A stretch of DNA of 64,000 nucleotides from Parasponia andersonii (lineage: Eukaryota; Streptophyta; Magnoliopsida; Rosales; Cannabaceae): contig JXTB01000027.1 of assembly GCA_002914805.1 (NCBI GenBank), positions 571,217 to 635,216 on the forward strand, in the 5' to 3' direction. A program made the position numbers and the translations under genes. This document shows, piece by piece, positions 12,494 through 24,039 of the stretch. How positions within the stretch are numbered: position 1 is the first letter of the stretch; every line of letters starts with the position of its first letter. A model generated the notes under the pieces. The model ran no database searches. It saw only the letters and a list, made by a program, of their open reading frames with translations, and was not told the origin of the DNA.

Positions 12494-15400
12494 TAATACC
12501 TCCAGAGTTTTGAGCACCCAGTACCAAACTTTTTTCTAAGCCCTTTTAGTAAGCTCGGAAACCAGAGAGTAGAGTGGACCACCGGGAAAAGTAATCGAAA
12601 GACAAAAGGAGTAGAAAACTGAAGAGAGAGCAACGTAAGTTACTGTTTAGTAAGAGAAGAGATAGTAGGTCATATGACTTTTTCCTTGGGTCTGTTTTTA
12701 CTTTCAAGCGCGCGCTTTTTTGGCTCAAGAGAGGAGCTTTTGGCTCTGTGAAACGAGTGGAAGGAGGATTAGTAGTACTAAAGTGCAATGTTGGGTTCAG
12801 GTCCTGAGGAGGTGGACTGGCTCTGGCTCTGGCTGGGGTTTCCAAGGCCTCTTTGGCTTTGGTTTTCGGCGTTTCTCGGTCAAACACACCGCGCCCGAGA
12901 AAACCGTGGTTTCAATCTCCAACGCACTGAGCCCTAACCCCAACTCCAACCGGAACCTAAATGCCCTTACCGTCGTCCATTTATTTCAATCGAGTTTGCC
13001 TGTTGTTCATTCAACTAAAAACAATATAAATTAAAAACTTATGTTTGAATTGATTTGGGCCCACCCAAAGATAGTACACACGTCAAGTCGAGCCCTACTG
13101 ATCGTATTAATCACGGACGACATTGATGCCACTTGATGGGACCTCAGTTCGGCTTAGCCGCGATTATTAATTGCCATTCGACTTCGGCGCGTGTGAATAG
13201 CGTACAGAATGTATAGACTGAGACTCCGCTTTTTGTGTTTACTTTTTTATTTCGGGAAAAAGTCAGAAATGATGACCTCCTCCCTGTAGTCCATGTGGCA
13301 ATTTGCCTGGGACCCATAATCGAACTTGTACAAGATTGTGGGCTCCGGGTCCACATGATCATATCCCAGGCTCCCCCTTTTAACAAGCTGAGCTGACTGC
13401 TGAGTAAATAGACCAGGCAACACAACACAAACGCAAGCATGCAACTGACTTTTGAAAGTGTGGATCAAAAATTTTGGACCATATCAGATATATTAGGTGT
13501 GTTTTAACTTTTACTACGAAAAAAATTAATCAAGGTCGAAATTTGGTTATACTTGCCACACAATAACGTATTTCGTACATTTCTTATTGTTTCCGGAATA
13601 GAGAAGAGAACCATGCCAAAATTAGTTTATATAAAACCGTTGAGAAGTGTGAAAATCCAGAAGGTGAGCATATAAGTATATATGATGTGACATATTCTAA
13701 TGAAGTGAGGTGTTTTATTTGAGTGAGAAGTGAGAAAAGGTTATTAGGTGGCATACAAAGGAAGGAGAAAAGACATAATTCTTGGCGGTTTCATAAAAGA
13801 AGAAGATAGTACGTGGGGAAGATCTATGGGGTTTGGTGAGATAGAGAGACACGACAGTCAAGACGCCATTTCCGACATTTGCTTCATCGCATGCTGCGTC
13901 CTCCGACACCTCGTTGCTTATTGTGCCTTCTCTCTCGCTCTCTCTCTCATCCCACTTTATTCGATGCCTCCTTCGGCTTAACATTATGTTAGTTCAATTA
14001 ATTAGAGTATTATTCCCTCTTTTACCATTCTAATTCAGTCCATTAGCTGCTGCTGCTGCTACTACTACTAGAAGCCCAACAAACTCTGTAGAAGCCCAAA
14101 TCTACCTTGAGAGTTGGAGCCCAGCCCAACAGACAGCAATGGCTCGGTAGCCATATAGCACTTTTTAAGATGATGTATTATCTTTCGAGTCAACGAAGAT
14201 AGAGGTTAATTTAATATATATAACGATAGACATTATTATCTGTCTATATCTTTGTATCTATAATATCAATTCCATACATAATGTACATACATAGTAGTTT
14301 ATTTCAATTCTATTTCTTGTCAGGAGTAAAATTCTCCTTTTTTGAAATTGATTTGGGTGGGACAAATAAGAAACAGAACAGACTTTTTGCCATAATAATA
14401 ATAATAATAATAAAGGTAAAAATTATAGCAAAGAAAATGACTATCGTAAATACTTAGTTGATTCCTATCAGTGGTACTGTTTTTTTTTTTTTAAATCTAA
14501 AGCTACTAAGGAAGTAGATCCATAGTAACAACATACCAACAACAACGCATTCTTTCTCCGTCATTCAATAGTGCAGCTGCTGCTCGGTACAAACAAAAGA
14601 GAACAACCACATCAGAGAAACTTGATTGATTCAGATATCCTATGATATGGGAGCGAAAACACTAAAACATTGACTACATGCAATGTGATATTGCGTGTTT
14701 GAAACAATAAACCGAGTGCAACCTCATGTTACTAAAGCCACTGAATAGAACTCCCACAAGTCTGGTTTCACAAACCATGTATAAACCAAAACCAACTTCA
14801 AGAACTCTTGTTGATGAAGGAACTTCACTAATAGTTAAACTTTTCTCATACGAGCATATCTCCAACTAACCTTCCTCCATTGTAAGATTATAACATGGGA
14901 AACAAAAGTCATCTAAAATCCATGTGTAGGAAAGCATGGGGTCAAAAACTTGGGAGTTTCCCTATTCTCAAAAGTAGCTAGAAACAATAGTTACGTGCGA
15001 CCTGAACAGAGCTTTAATTTCAATTTGAGTGATCCAAGGCATCAAAACTGGTGTCACTGATGGCTCTAAACTATAGTAACTGTTTTCCAAACTGTACTAA
15101 CCAACCCTCACGAGCAAATGTGATTATCAGGTGCAGCAGAAAAGAGACAAAGCATAAGGAAATATCTAGAAGTATCATCCTTTTCAGTCCTGAACTTACC
15201 AAACGACTACTAATAACACACATCCTCTAGGGTGGGGATCTTATTCGAGATACACTCTTACTACGGTAAAATTAATTCGAAATTTCTATCTCTGCTCCCA
15301 CTTATTTAAGCAAATTAACTTATTTAATTACATCGAGTGTATGTGAAATTGAGCACATCTATTAGCGGTCTTCAGCCTCATTCACGCATGCTCCACTAAA

Positions 15401-16534
15401 CAACCATATATAATAAATGGCTTGGAAAATCAATCTCCTACAACGTAGAGAAGGTCACAACTCACACGGCACTTGTAAAGCGGTTTAGAGAGCTATATTG
15501 AGCTAAACCAACCAGCTTGATCTTAGCAACTTTCAACTAAGCTCAATCCCAAGTCTGTTGGATAAAGATTAATTCAGTATTAAGACAAGCTTAAATCACT
15601 ACGCAACTGCACTAGCCAAGCCAAGGGACGCTAAAGAAAACATATCAAATCTATCTCCTAAATTCCAGACCATAAGGTCTCTAATTCTTTTGTAACATCC
15701 TCTGACAGCATGTACCTTTTAAGGATTTATTCTCATTCAGTACAAATCCATAGTGGACGGCACATAGAAATATATAACAAACAATACGAAAAAGCCTTGA
15801 GCCTGAGTGTTATAAATTCACGATCTAAGTGTCCATGCACTTAGGATGATAGTTGAAAAAAGTGAGATAGTAGTTGGTCCTACAACATTAACTTGAAACA
15901 ATGACAATCTAACAGCTAATCAGCAACCACGGAAATCTTGACACGTTGATTGTATTTCATTGTACTAATCGTGTTACGTCGCAGTGCTCTAAAGATCAAC
16001 CTTGTAAAAAGAAAAAGGAATACACTTAAACATGCTCTGAAACTATTTGTTGGGGAAAGATGAAGTGGGTCACATGAAAGAACCCGGAATGAAAAACTAG
16101 CATTATACATAAACAAAACTTTACAATCCAAAAAATTACTCATCATTTCAATCTAGCTAGGACATTAAGGATGTTTTACATCGTATATCATACTACGTAA
16201 TCCATTTTTGTATAGCTTCAGCCTCAAATACCATATTCTAGCTATAAACTGAAGCAAGCAACCAAGTGCGTAAAGGAACCAACCAAAATACTGCTTCTAA
16301 CCGTAACCCTTCTATTCCATAATGCACTATAAATCCATGATTGAAGAATTGGACAAATGTAATCATCATACCTTAAAGACAAACGCTATTATTGGATCAT
16401 AGAACAACTAATCCTCGAGTGTACAAGAGCTCAAATTAGAGGGGAAAAAAAAAAAAAAAAAAAAAAAAAGAGGAATGTGAGTCCACCAGTACTCTTTTAG
16501 ACAAAATAACAAACAGTTGGCAGGCATGTAGACT
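12494..16534. other. intergenic between the bHLH and LYR genes
   Basis: The first few hundred bases are the bHLH promoter and 5' leader side. Short simple repeats are (CTG)n/(CTA)n near 14049 and (TAA)n near 14393-14413. Several 60-110 codon open frames lie here, but none shows family-like sequence. No repeat family recognised. Confidence 0.4.
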
Positions 16535-16897
16535 TTAGTCGTAGCAAACCTCCTTCAGCTTATCCGCGGCCGACTGATCCACCGAATACTGCAAAAACAT
16601 TATAATAAACAATCATAACTCACAATTTTGGTCCCACAAAATCATATATGTACATATATGTATATATACACATGCATTGAGAGAGAGTAAAGAGATTGGG
16701 ACCTTGTTGAGGACCCAGATGGAATGACTGTAGGCTCTGTGGAAGAGCTCGTCGAGGGCATTGGTGTCGCCAGCGTCGACTTCTCTGTAATTGACAAAAT
16801 TCTCGCGAGCGTACTTTGCGTAATAAGGTCTGGTCTCCTTCGGTAATCGCCTCACCAGCCTCAGAACCTCTCCGTACACTCTCAACGCTTTCTCCAT
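16535..16897 (-). CDS. LYR motif-containing protein, LYRM9/At3g19508-like
   Basis: Small mitochondrial-type LYR/complex-1 family protein; relatives act as adaptors in Fe-S or respiratory complex assembly, but this member's partner is not known from sequence. Two exons: 16897-16703 (65 codons) and 16588-16535 (17 codons plus stop), total 82 residues, with intron GT..AG and phase 0. The product has ALRVYGEVLRLVRRLP at the N-terminus (the LYR tripeptide position reads VYG), then TRPYYAKYARENFVNYREVD and a C-terminal AADKLKEVCYD. Length and sequence match the plant family as I remember it. The start codon is preceded by a poly-T tract on the coding strand. Confidence 0.9.
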
Positions 16898-16972
16898 TTT
16901 TTTTTTTTTTTTTTTTAATTTCCCCGGTCTAACTCTGTCTAAGCTACACCGTCTTACCAGCCCGTTAACGAA

Positions 16973-16980
16973 TATTTATA
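16973..16980 (-). promoter_or_regulatory. candidate TATA box of the LYR gene
   Basis: Reads TATAAATA on the minus strand, about 76 bases before the ATG at 16897. Plausible core promoter. Confidence 0.5.
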
Positions 16981-17199
16981 ATTAGTGACCTTTTCTAAAA
17001 ATAAAAATAAAAAAGGATTAATTTTTACACTTATTTAATAAATGATTGTTTTATAATTTTATTTTGATAAATAGCCCTTATTAGTTGATCTATTTTTTTA
17101 TAAAGCAAATCAATTTTTTGAAAAATAAATTAATATACTTAGTTATACTAAATATGAAAAACGACTATTTTGTAAATAATTTTGAAAGTTCAGTTATTT

Positions 17200-18660
17200 C
17201 TGATTTACCGTTAACTAATTTGGTTACCAGTTTTAAATTACCAATTTAATTATGAGTTATCGATTATAAAATTGGTTATTAGTTATTGATTATTAGTAAC
17301 AAGTCAACTTAGGAATTAGAAACTAGAAATTACTCCTTCAAATTAATATTATTCGTAACTAGTAAAAACTAAAGACAAAAGGAAAGGAAGTTGGAAAGGG
17401 AGAAAAAAAGGAAAAGAAAATAGAATAAAGAAATTAAATTAAAAAAGAAAAACCAAAATGGAACAAAAAAACAAAAAAAAAGTTGAAAAAAAATACTAAT
17501 TTTTGGTTATCATTATGGTTATTAGTTTCTAGCTCTGGATTATAATTTTTAGTTAATACATTCATTTTGATTATTAGTTTCTGATTTACCATTAGCTAAT
17601 TTGGTTATCAGTTATAAATTACTAATTTAATTATGAATTACTAATTACCGGAATAATTATTAGTTACCAATTATAAGATTGGTCAATTACTAGTTACTAG
17701 TTATCAATAATAAGTCAATTTAGAAATTAGAAACTAGTAACTACTCCTTCAAATTAATATTATTGGTAACTAGTAAAAAATAAAGACAAAAGGAAAAGTA
17801 GTTAGAAAAGGAGAAAAAAAAAAGAAAATAAAATAAAAGAAGTAAAATGACTTAAAAAAAAGAAACTAAAACGGAACAAAAAACAAAAAAAGAGTTGAAA
17901 AAAATTACGAGTTTCCGATTATCATTTTAATTGCTAGTTTCTAGCTCTAGATTATAATTTCTAGTAGGATATTCATTTTGGTTACTAGCTTGTTTCTGCA
18001 TCAGCTAATTTGGTTACTGGTTATAAATTATGATTATTAATTATCAATTACAAGCATAGTTATTGGTTATCAGTTACAAGATTGCTTAAGAAAATAGAAG
18101 TAAAATGAATGAAAAAAGAAAAAACTAAAAAGAAATAAAAAACAAAAAAAAAGTTGAAAAAATTACTAATTTTTGGTTACCATTTTAGTTACTATTTTCT
18201 AATTAGTATTTTAATTTTTAATTTCTAGCTCTAAATTCTAATTTATAGTTAGCCCATTCATTTTGGTTAGAAGAAGTAAAATGAATGAAAGAAAGAAAAA
18301 AACTAAAAAGGAACAAAAAAAAAAAGTTATTGATTACTAGTTTCTAATTTATCATCGACTGCTTTAGTTATTGGTTATAAATTACCAATTCCATTATGAG
18401 TTATCAATTACAAGAATAGTTATTGATTATTGATTATAAAATTAGTTACTAGTTAATGATTATCAATAATTAGTCAATTTAGAAACTAGAAACTAATAAT
18501 TAATTCTTCAAATTAATATTATTGGTAACTAGTAAAAAATAAATACAGGAGAAAAAATAGTTGGAAAAGAGAAAAGAAAAAGAAAAGAAAGTAAAAGTAA
18601 AATGAATGAAAAAATAAAAACTAATAGGAACAAAAAAAAAAAGGTTGAAAAAAAATTGAA
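17200..18660. repeat. degenerate ~410 bp tandem array
   Basis: The anchor CCTTCAAATTAATATTATT recurs at about 17334, 17745 and 18505 (last copy with one change), with a further partial unit between the last two. Each unit has an A/G-rich tract (AAAGACAAAAGGAAA.. and GTTGAAAAAA) followed by many short variants of TTGGTTATCAGTTATAAATT. First-to-second spacing is 411 bases. Non-coding. The short motif is itself repetitive, so the units are nested repeats. Confidence 0.75.
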
Positions 18661-18668
18661 AAGAAAAC

Positions 18669-18735
18669 TTGGAGGGATTCGGACCCTTAATTTGATTTAG
18701 GGCTAACAAACAAAACCACTAAGCCATCAAGGTCT
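18669..18735 (-). repeat. tRNA-like head with Pol III A and B boxes (SINE head or tRNA relic)
   Basis: On the minus strand, TGGCTTAGTGG at 18726-18716 fits an A box and GGTCCGAATCC at 18685-18675 fits a B box, with spacing as in a tRNA gene. The region runs GACCTTGATGGC... to ...CCCTCC. The arms do not form a clear cloverleaf, so it is not called as a functional tRNA. It is followed on the same strand by T-rich sequence that would terminate Pol III, and then by the ~410 bp array. A tRNA-derived SINE 5' end or decayed tRNA are the main options. Confidence 0.5.
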
Positions 18736-19173
18736 AAGATATTATTCCTCATTTTTATTTTATATCTTCCACGTTTTTTTTTTTAAGTTACCCTTTTACA
18801 AATGCCAACCGCATAAAGTATTGATTTCTTAATATCTTTTTGAGCTTATATGTCTAATTCTTTTACGTGTTTAGAGTGTATTTTCTAATTTACCCAATTT
18901 TTACCTGTAGTATAACTTCTTTGACGATTAGTTAGAATTCTATGATTAATGGTCATAGACTTAGAATTATGAAAGTCCTAAAATATGGTAAATCATTTTG
19001 GCCCAAAAAACTCTTAGATTCATCCATTCCCATGTTCTTCTCCTATCCTGATATGTGTCCTAAACTTGCCAAACAAGGAAAAATTTGAAAGAAGGGAATC
19101 TTAGCGAAATGGCCAATTTTTACCCTTCATTATAATAAATGTCTTTATTATTAGCTTTAGAGCCAAATGGTCA
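18736..19173. other. intergenic
   Basis: AT-rich; nothing recognised. Confidence 0.4.
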
Positions 19174-21692
19174 TGTCACGACCCAAACCCCTGAGTAGTG
19201 GCAGAAAGAGAATTTCACTAAAATTGGAAATTCTTTTTTTTTTTTTTTTCCGTATTGTGAATTCTAACTAGTGGACCTATCCCATAGTTTATAGTCAACA
19301 ATAAACACTGACTGAAAAATTATTAGAAAAACTAAATTCTCAGACAGTTCACTGAGCATCATCATTCACACCTCAACATCAAGCTAATATGGCATATATA
19401 GTTTACAGACATATTCAAAGTAATACACTTATTTGAATGCTAACAATATCTATTTATTTAACAAGATTTAAACATAAGTCTTAAATTCATACTTTTAGCA
19501 TTACTAAGTCACAAACTATGAATAAAAGATAGCCTCTTATTCCGTTTGTTGATCGTCAATGTTATACTGGACACCACATGTGGAGAAAGTAGAGAGGGTG
19601 AGCATAAATGCTTAGTAGGTTACCCAATTTCCCTTTTTGGGAAAGTCTTTTATAAATCTCAAAATATCTACATGGTTAGTAGTACTGGAAAGTATTTCTA
19701 TAAATATTAAGAATTTAAACCATTTACAGAAAATCATGTTAAAACCAAAACCAGATATCTAGGTCAAAACATATAAAGTTTTAATTAAAATAAGCATAAT
19801 ACACATCACATAAATCAACACATCACATGAGCTCTCATCCTCTCATCACGACTAGAGTAACTTAGACTACATGTATTGAGTAGTCCCTGCATGACATCTA
19901 TCTCTGGAAACCGGAGGGACACCCATGTATCTAATCCTACCGAACTGGAGGGGCATCGAATACCTATACCTACCGAATGGAGATAGTCAGAAAACAAACC
20001 CCGCGTGGGTTTACGGACTCTCACCGAAAGTGGGTGTACTAGTCTGCCTACTACAATACCGTAATGCCTAAGATGACTCTCATGCATGATCGTATGAAAT
20101 GTGCAATATTTGGAGTCTCAAACAACCATGCAATGGTTTAACATTTTAGACATGCTCTGATTTTTAATTAAAAATCCATTTTGTACTTAAAAATCCAAAA
20201 GTACAGTTTTTATGGTTTGACCAAATTCTAAATATAAAACTTGTATAAAATCATATGTAAAAATATCTAGAGTAGTCTACAATGTTTCACAAATTCATAG
20301 TTCATTAAAATAACAATTCAAATAATTTTATTTAATAAAATCACGAAATTTCATTTGTCAGAATAAATTCTAATTTTAGTAAAAATAATAGAAAATATGG
20401 AAATTGAATCCCCTACCTCGAAATAGTAGTTATGTTGAGCTAATGACGCTCGAAATATCCTCAATTGATCACCAGGTTGTTCGGACAGTTGTTTTCAAAT
20501 CTTGTCACATTCACTTGAAAAGTTGACTTTTCAAACGGAGTCTCAGATTGAGAAACAGAGGTCACAACCAAATTCAGAACACCCAAAAACGTTGGGTCAG
20601 ATATAAAGTTCGTCGAAAACGGGTCCTGGTACGGAACCGACCTGTGGTACGTAAAACGGTGCAATTCACGAGATATTTTCTCGATTTTCGTGCCACTTCG
20701 GAAAATAGTGGTATTTTATATCAAACTTCATGTCCCGACCTTACTAAGTCCAAATTCGAAGTCAGAACTCAGTTTCGAGGTCCCGAACTTTAAATGAGCT
20801 CAAAAATCCGAAAATTATAAAAATACCACATTTTGAAAATAATTAGAAAAATACCATATTTTCATCCCGATAATTAACGATCTCACAATTACCGTTTTAA
20901 CACTTCAAAATCATGAAATTTCATATTTCAAACTCTTCTTTCACGTGGTAAAATTTTCTCGGGATAAATAACTCAATTCCAAAATAATTACGAAAATACC
21001 ATAAAAATTAAATATTAAAATATTGCTATAGTAGTCAACAACTCGCCGGAATTGAGTTAGAGGCCGAGAGTGGTCGGAACTGAAAGCTGGAGTTGAGACG
21101 AGTCCAATGGTGGTGGTGGTGAGGTGATCGGACGTCAGACAGCGGAACGACGAGCCAAAATCTGATCGGGTGGTGCGACCTTCGGACAACTCTATCTCTG
21201 GTGAAAGGCGGCAGAATGAGACGGCGGCACTAGACGTGCCTTCATCAGCGTCTTTCAATCACGGCAGGTAGGTGCGTCGGGCTCTTCGGTAGCCGATGGT
21301 GATCGCATGTGAACAATAGCAGAGAGTGCATCGGGGGACCTCAGCGGAGAAGAAAGAAGAAAATGCGGGTTTATATGTAATTTTCGGAAACTGTAGCAGT
21401 GGGACACATGGCGCAATCTGGTTTGACCGAAAAAACTTTATGAAATTCCACTTTGGCCACAAATTTTTAACAGATTCTTTTACTTTAGTCCTTCCTTAAT
21501 TATACTTTTGTCCCCAGTTTGTAATTTCTTTTTCACTTTTGTCCCAAATGCACTTAGACTTTATTTTGTCTAAGTTCAACACCAATAATTTAATTTAGAA
21601 TAATTCAAAAATGTAGAATTACCAAAATACTCTTGAATTAAAATTACTTAATTACCCTCACAAAAATTTACTCAAGTTTATCAGTTCTAACA
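19174..21692 (-). mobile_element. large solo LTR of a Ty3/gypsy (chromovirus-related) family
   Basis: On the minus strand it runs from TGTTAGAACTG (21692) to GGGTCGTGACA (19174), with TG..CA ends, about 2.5 kb. The 3' part matches the end of the 42284-44491 LTR: a block with GATGAGAGGATGAGAGCTCA-like sequence, a 'GGTTTACGGACTCT'-type block, and the final CAGTGGCAGAAGGGG..GTCATGACA-like stretch. The 5' parts differ, so it is a sister family. No internal coding region flanks either side, consistent with a solo LTR; no clear 5 bp target duplication remains. Confidence 0.7.
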
Positions 21693-21743
21693 TAATGTAT
21701 ACCAATTTTAATATATCAAACCTCAGATACACTCATATAACTG

Positions 21744-21771
<28 letters not shown>

Positions 21772-21775
<4 letters not shown>

Positions 21776-22012
21776 GTTGCCAATCTAATAGGTATTTTTT
21801 TTCTTTACCTATGGGTAGGTATTTTTTTTTTTAGCCGTTGGATCACCATCTAATGGTGATCCAATGGCTAGAATGAAGTACATAAAAAGAAGTGCATCAT
21901 TAATGCTCTTTCTCTCATTTTTTACAATAAAAAAATATACATATTAAATTTTCATTGGCAAAATTGATACCTATGCATAGTTAAAAAAAAAAAAACCTAC
22001 TGAATTGGTGTC

Positions 22013-22013
<1 letters not shown>
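21772..22013. mobile_element. MITE-like element, copy B of the TA-inserted family
   Basis: Left end AGAGGTTGCCAATCTAATAGG and right end CCTACTGAATTGGTGTCTA are imperfect inverted repeats of about 25-30 bases. The interior holds a perfect short palindrome TGGATCACCATCTAATGGTGATCCA. It sits between (TA)n runs at about 21745-21771 and 22014-22042, consistent with TA targeting. Confidence 0.65.
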
Positions 22014-22042
<29 letters not shown>

Positions 22043-22043
<1 letters not shown>

Positions 22044-22723
22044 TAGAGAGAGAGTAAAAAATAAAACTAATTTACTGATATGAGACACAGTTTTAAAACG
22101 ATATAATGGCCATTTTATTATAAAAGAACATGGACGTTAATCAAAATAGCATAAAATGCCATTGTTGTAAAAATACTCAAAAGGAAAAAGGATATTGGAT
22201 GGATTTAGATTTTTTTTTTTGGTCCAAATGACCTTTTTTGTTCTTCTCACACATATTGTGATTACTGGTTACAAATTTTATGACAGACAAAATCATTTTG
22301 AAAAGTAGTCATAATATATATGTATATAATATTAGTCCAAATGACTTCTATGCGCAGGTTCAAATGCCAAAAATATCTAAAATCCGACATTTTGTGTCTC
22401 TGTGGCCTGTGGGTCGTTTGAATACAAGTACTATATACTAATATACATATTGCCCGCTGCATGTCACAACATGTACAATCATCGGTTTCTTTCAGTTTTG
22501 TGCTTTCTCCGGCTCCACTAGACATTAACCGTAAAGTACGTATTTTGAACTTTTGGTTTTCATTAAAAAAAACCAACGTAACGTATATATTAAACTTTTA
22601 GTTTTCCTATAAACGCGTAGCTTTCGGTACTTTTTTTTTCCCTATCTGTTTTCGTTACTTTTGCGAGAATAACCTTTTATAAGGATCGCGTTCAGATAAA
22701 TACTAGGCGTAGACGGAAGTTTT
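22043..22723. other. intergenic
   Basis: No gene or repeat recognised, apart from (TA)-rich traces and a short GA run near 22045. Confidence 0.4.
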
Positions 22724-23411
22724 GTCAACAATAAATTTAAAAAAATTGTAAGTTGTGACTTGTATAAAAATGGTTAATTAACTAAAGTAAATAAAGATAC
22801 AGAAATTTTATAGTGGTTCAGCTCTAAAAAAGATGAGCTTATCTTCGTTGTTTTTTACTATTTTCTGAGAATTACAAGAACTCAAAATTACAATGTGTTG
22901 TCCGGAAAGAAGAAGCAAGAGTTAAAAAGGTTCTCTCAAAAATTCCTCACCCTCCCAAGATCAGAAAAAGTCCAAGAAGATTCCTCGTTGAAACATTGAA
23001 CTCCCTTTATATGGATGATGATAGCTCAATATTTCCCAATTGTGAGAATGGGTAACTGTACAATCGGGCAATACAATTTGAGTAACAATATAACTGGGTA
23101 ATCACTTAAATGAGGTGACTGATTGGTTTTTAAAGAGAAACTTTTGTTTCCTTTTCTTTGTAGATTACCCGTTTGACGAAGCGTATACTAGTCTTTTTTT
23201 CATTCTGGTCGCACTTAACTTGTTCGGAGGAGGTCGCTTTAAACTTGTTCGGAGGAGATCATTTTAAACTTGTTTGAAGGAGGTCGCACGTAACTCTTTC
23301 GGAAGATGTCGCACTAACTTATGCGGTAGAGGTCGCATGTAACTCTTTCAGAAGAACTCGCACTTAATTTTACTCATGCGACTTGATATAGAATTTTAAA
23401 ACGTAATTAAT
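22724..23411 (-). mobile_element. solo LTR, Tat-type Ty3/gypsy family
   Basis: It matches in the same orientation the LTR at 41230-41893: TCAACAATAAATTTA at the left, TTATAGTGGTTCAGC, a TTTATATGG TATA region near 23002, ATTGTGAGAATGGGTAACTG-like sequence, and a run of about seven GGAGGTCGCA repeats at 23225-23360. The right end is diverged, so the last bases are approximate. No adjacent internal region is seen. Confidence 0.75.
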
Positions 23412-24039
23412 TACACGAGTTAAATAAACAATATTTAAAAAAAAAAAACCAACAATAATAGACTTCAAGCATATATATTTTTTCTATAAATATATAATAT
23501 TTCTCCTGGATATTTCGAATAGTTCCAATGCCCACTGATGTGATCGACAACCATTCTTCTCCCCATTTAATATTTTTCATCTTTTTTGTGATTCCAAATT
23601 TTCAAGACATGCAAATTTGTCCCCTTGCTACAACGCGTTACACGTGTAAGCCGCCAAGCCCCACAAAGTACTAAATCCAATAACTCAATTTGGCGCCATC
23701 GAAGCTACACGCAGCATGCATCGCAAACATGCATATATCTGCTACACAATTCTTCCAACAAACAAGAAAATGAAAGATAAACACAGTTATAATTAATATA
23801 TTCAACCTAAAACCTCAAATCAAACTCAACTATAACCAATTAGAACCACCAGTTTAATCCCAGTAGAAACCTTCCTCACATCATACGTACGTGGCCTGTG
23901 TTGCTTCCAAGGATTGGCTTGGCAAGCCTTGCCATCACTCATGATTCTCTCCCTTAAAACCCCATCGACTCTCAAAATCCACTTCTTCACAATTTTCCCA
24001 GCTCCCAAACACTAAGAGACAAAATTATAATTAACCAAG
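23412..24039. other. upstream region of the 536-codon gene
   Basis: AT-rich and expected to hold the promoter and 5' leader of the gene at 24040. No certain TATA box; TACGTACGTGG near 23885 contains an ACGT core. Confidence 0.35.

Noticed and set aside
12720-13034. 104-codon plus-strand frame upstream of the bHLH gene
   Set aside because: It overlaps the bHLH leader on the opposite strand, has no family-like sequence and a simple Gly/Trp composition.
13144-13468. Two overlapping 73-98 codon minus-strand frames
   Set aside because: No recognisable domain, no splice-consistent extension and no matching repeat.
18669-18735. Functional tRNA gene
   Set aside because: A and B boxes are present, but I cannot form a cloverleaf with matching acceptor and anticodon arms.
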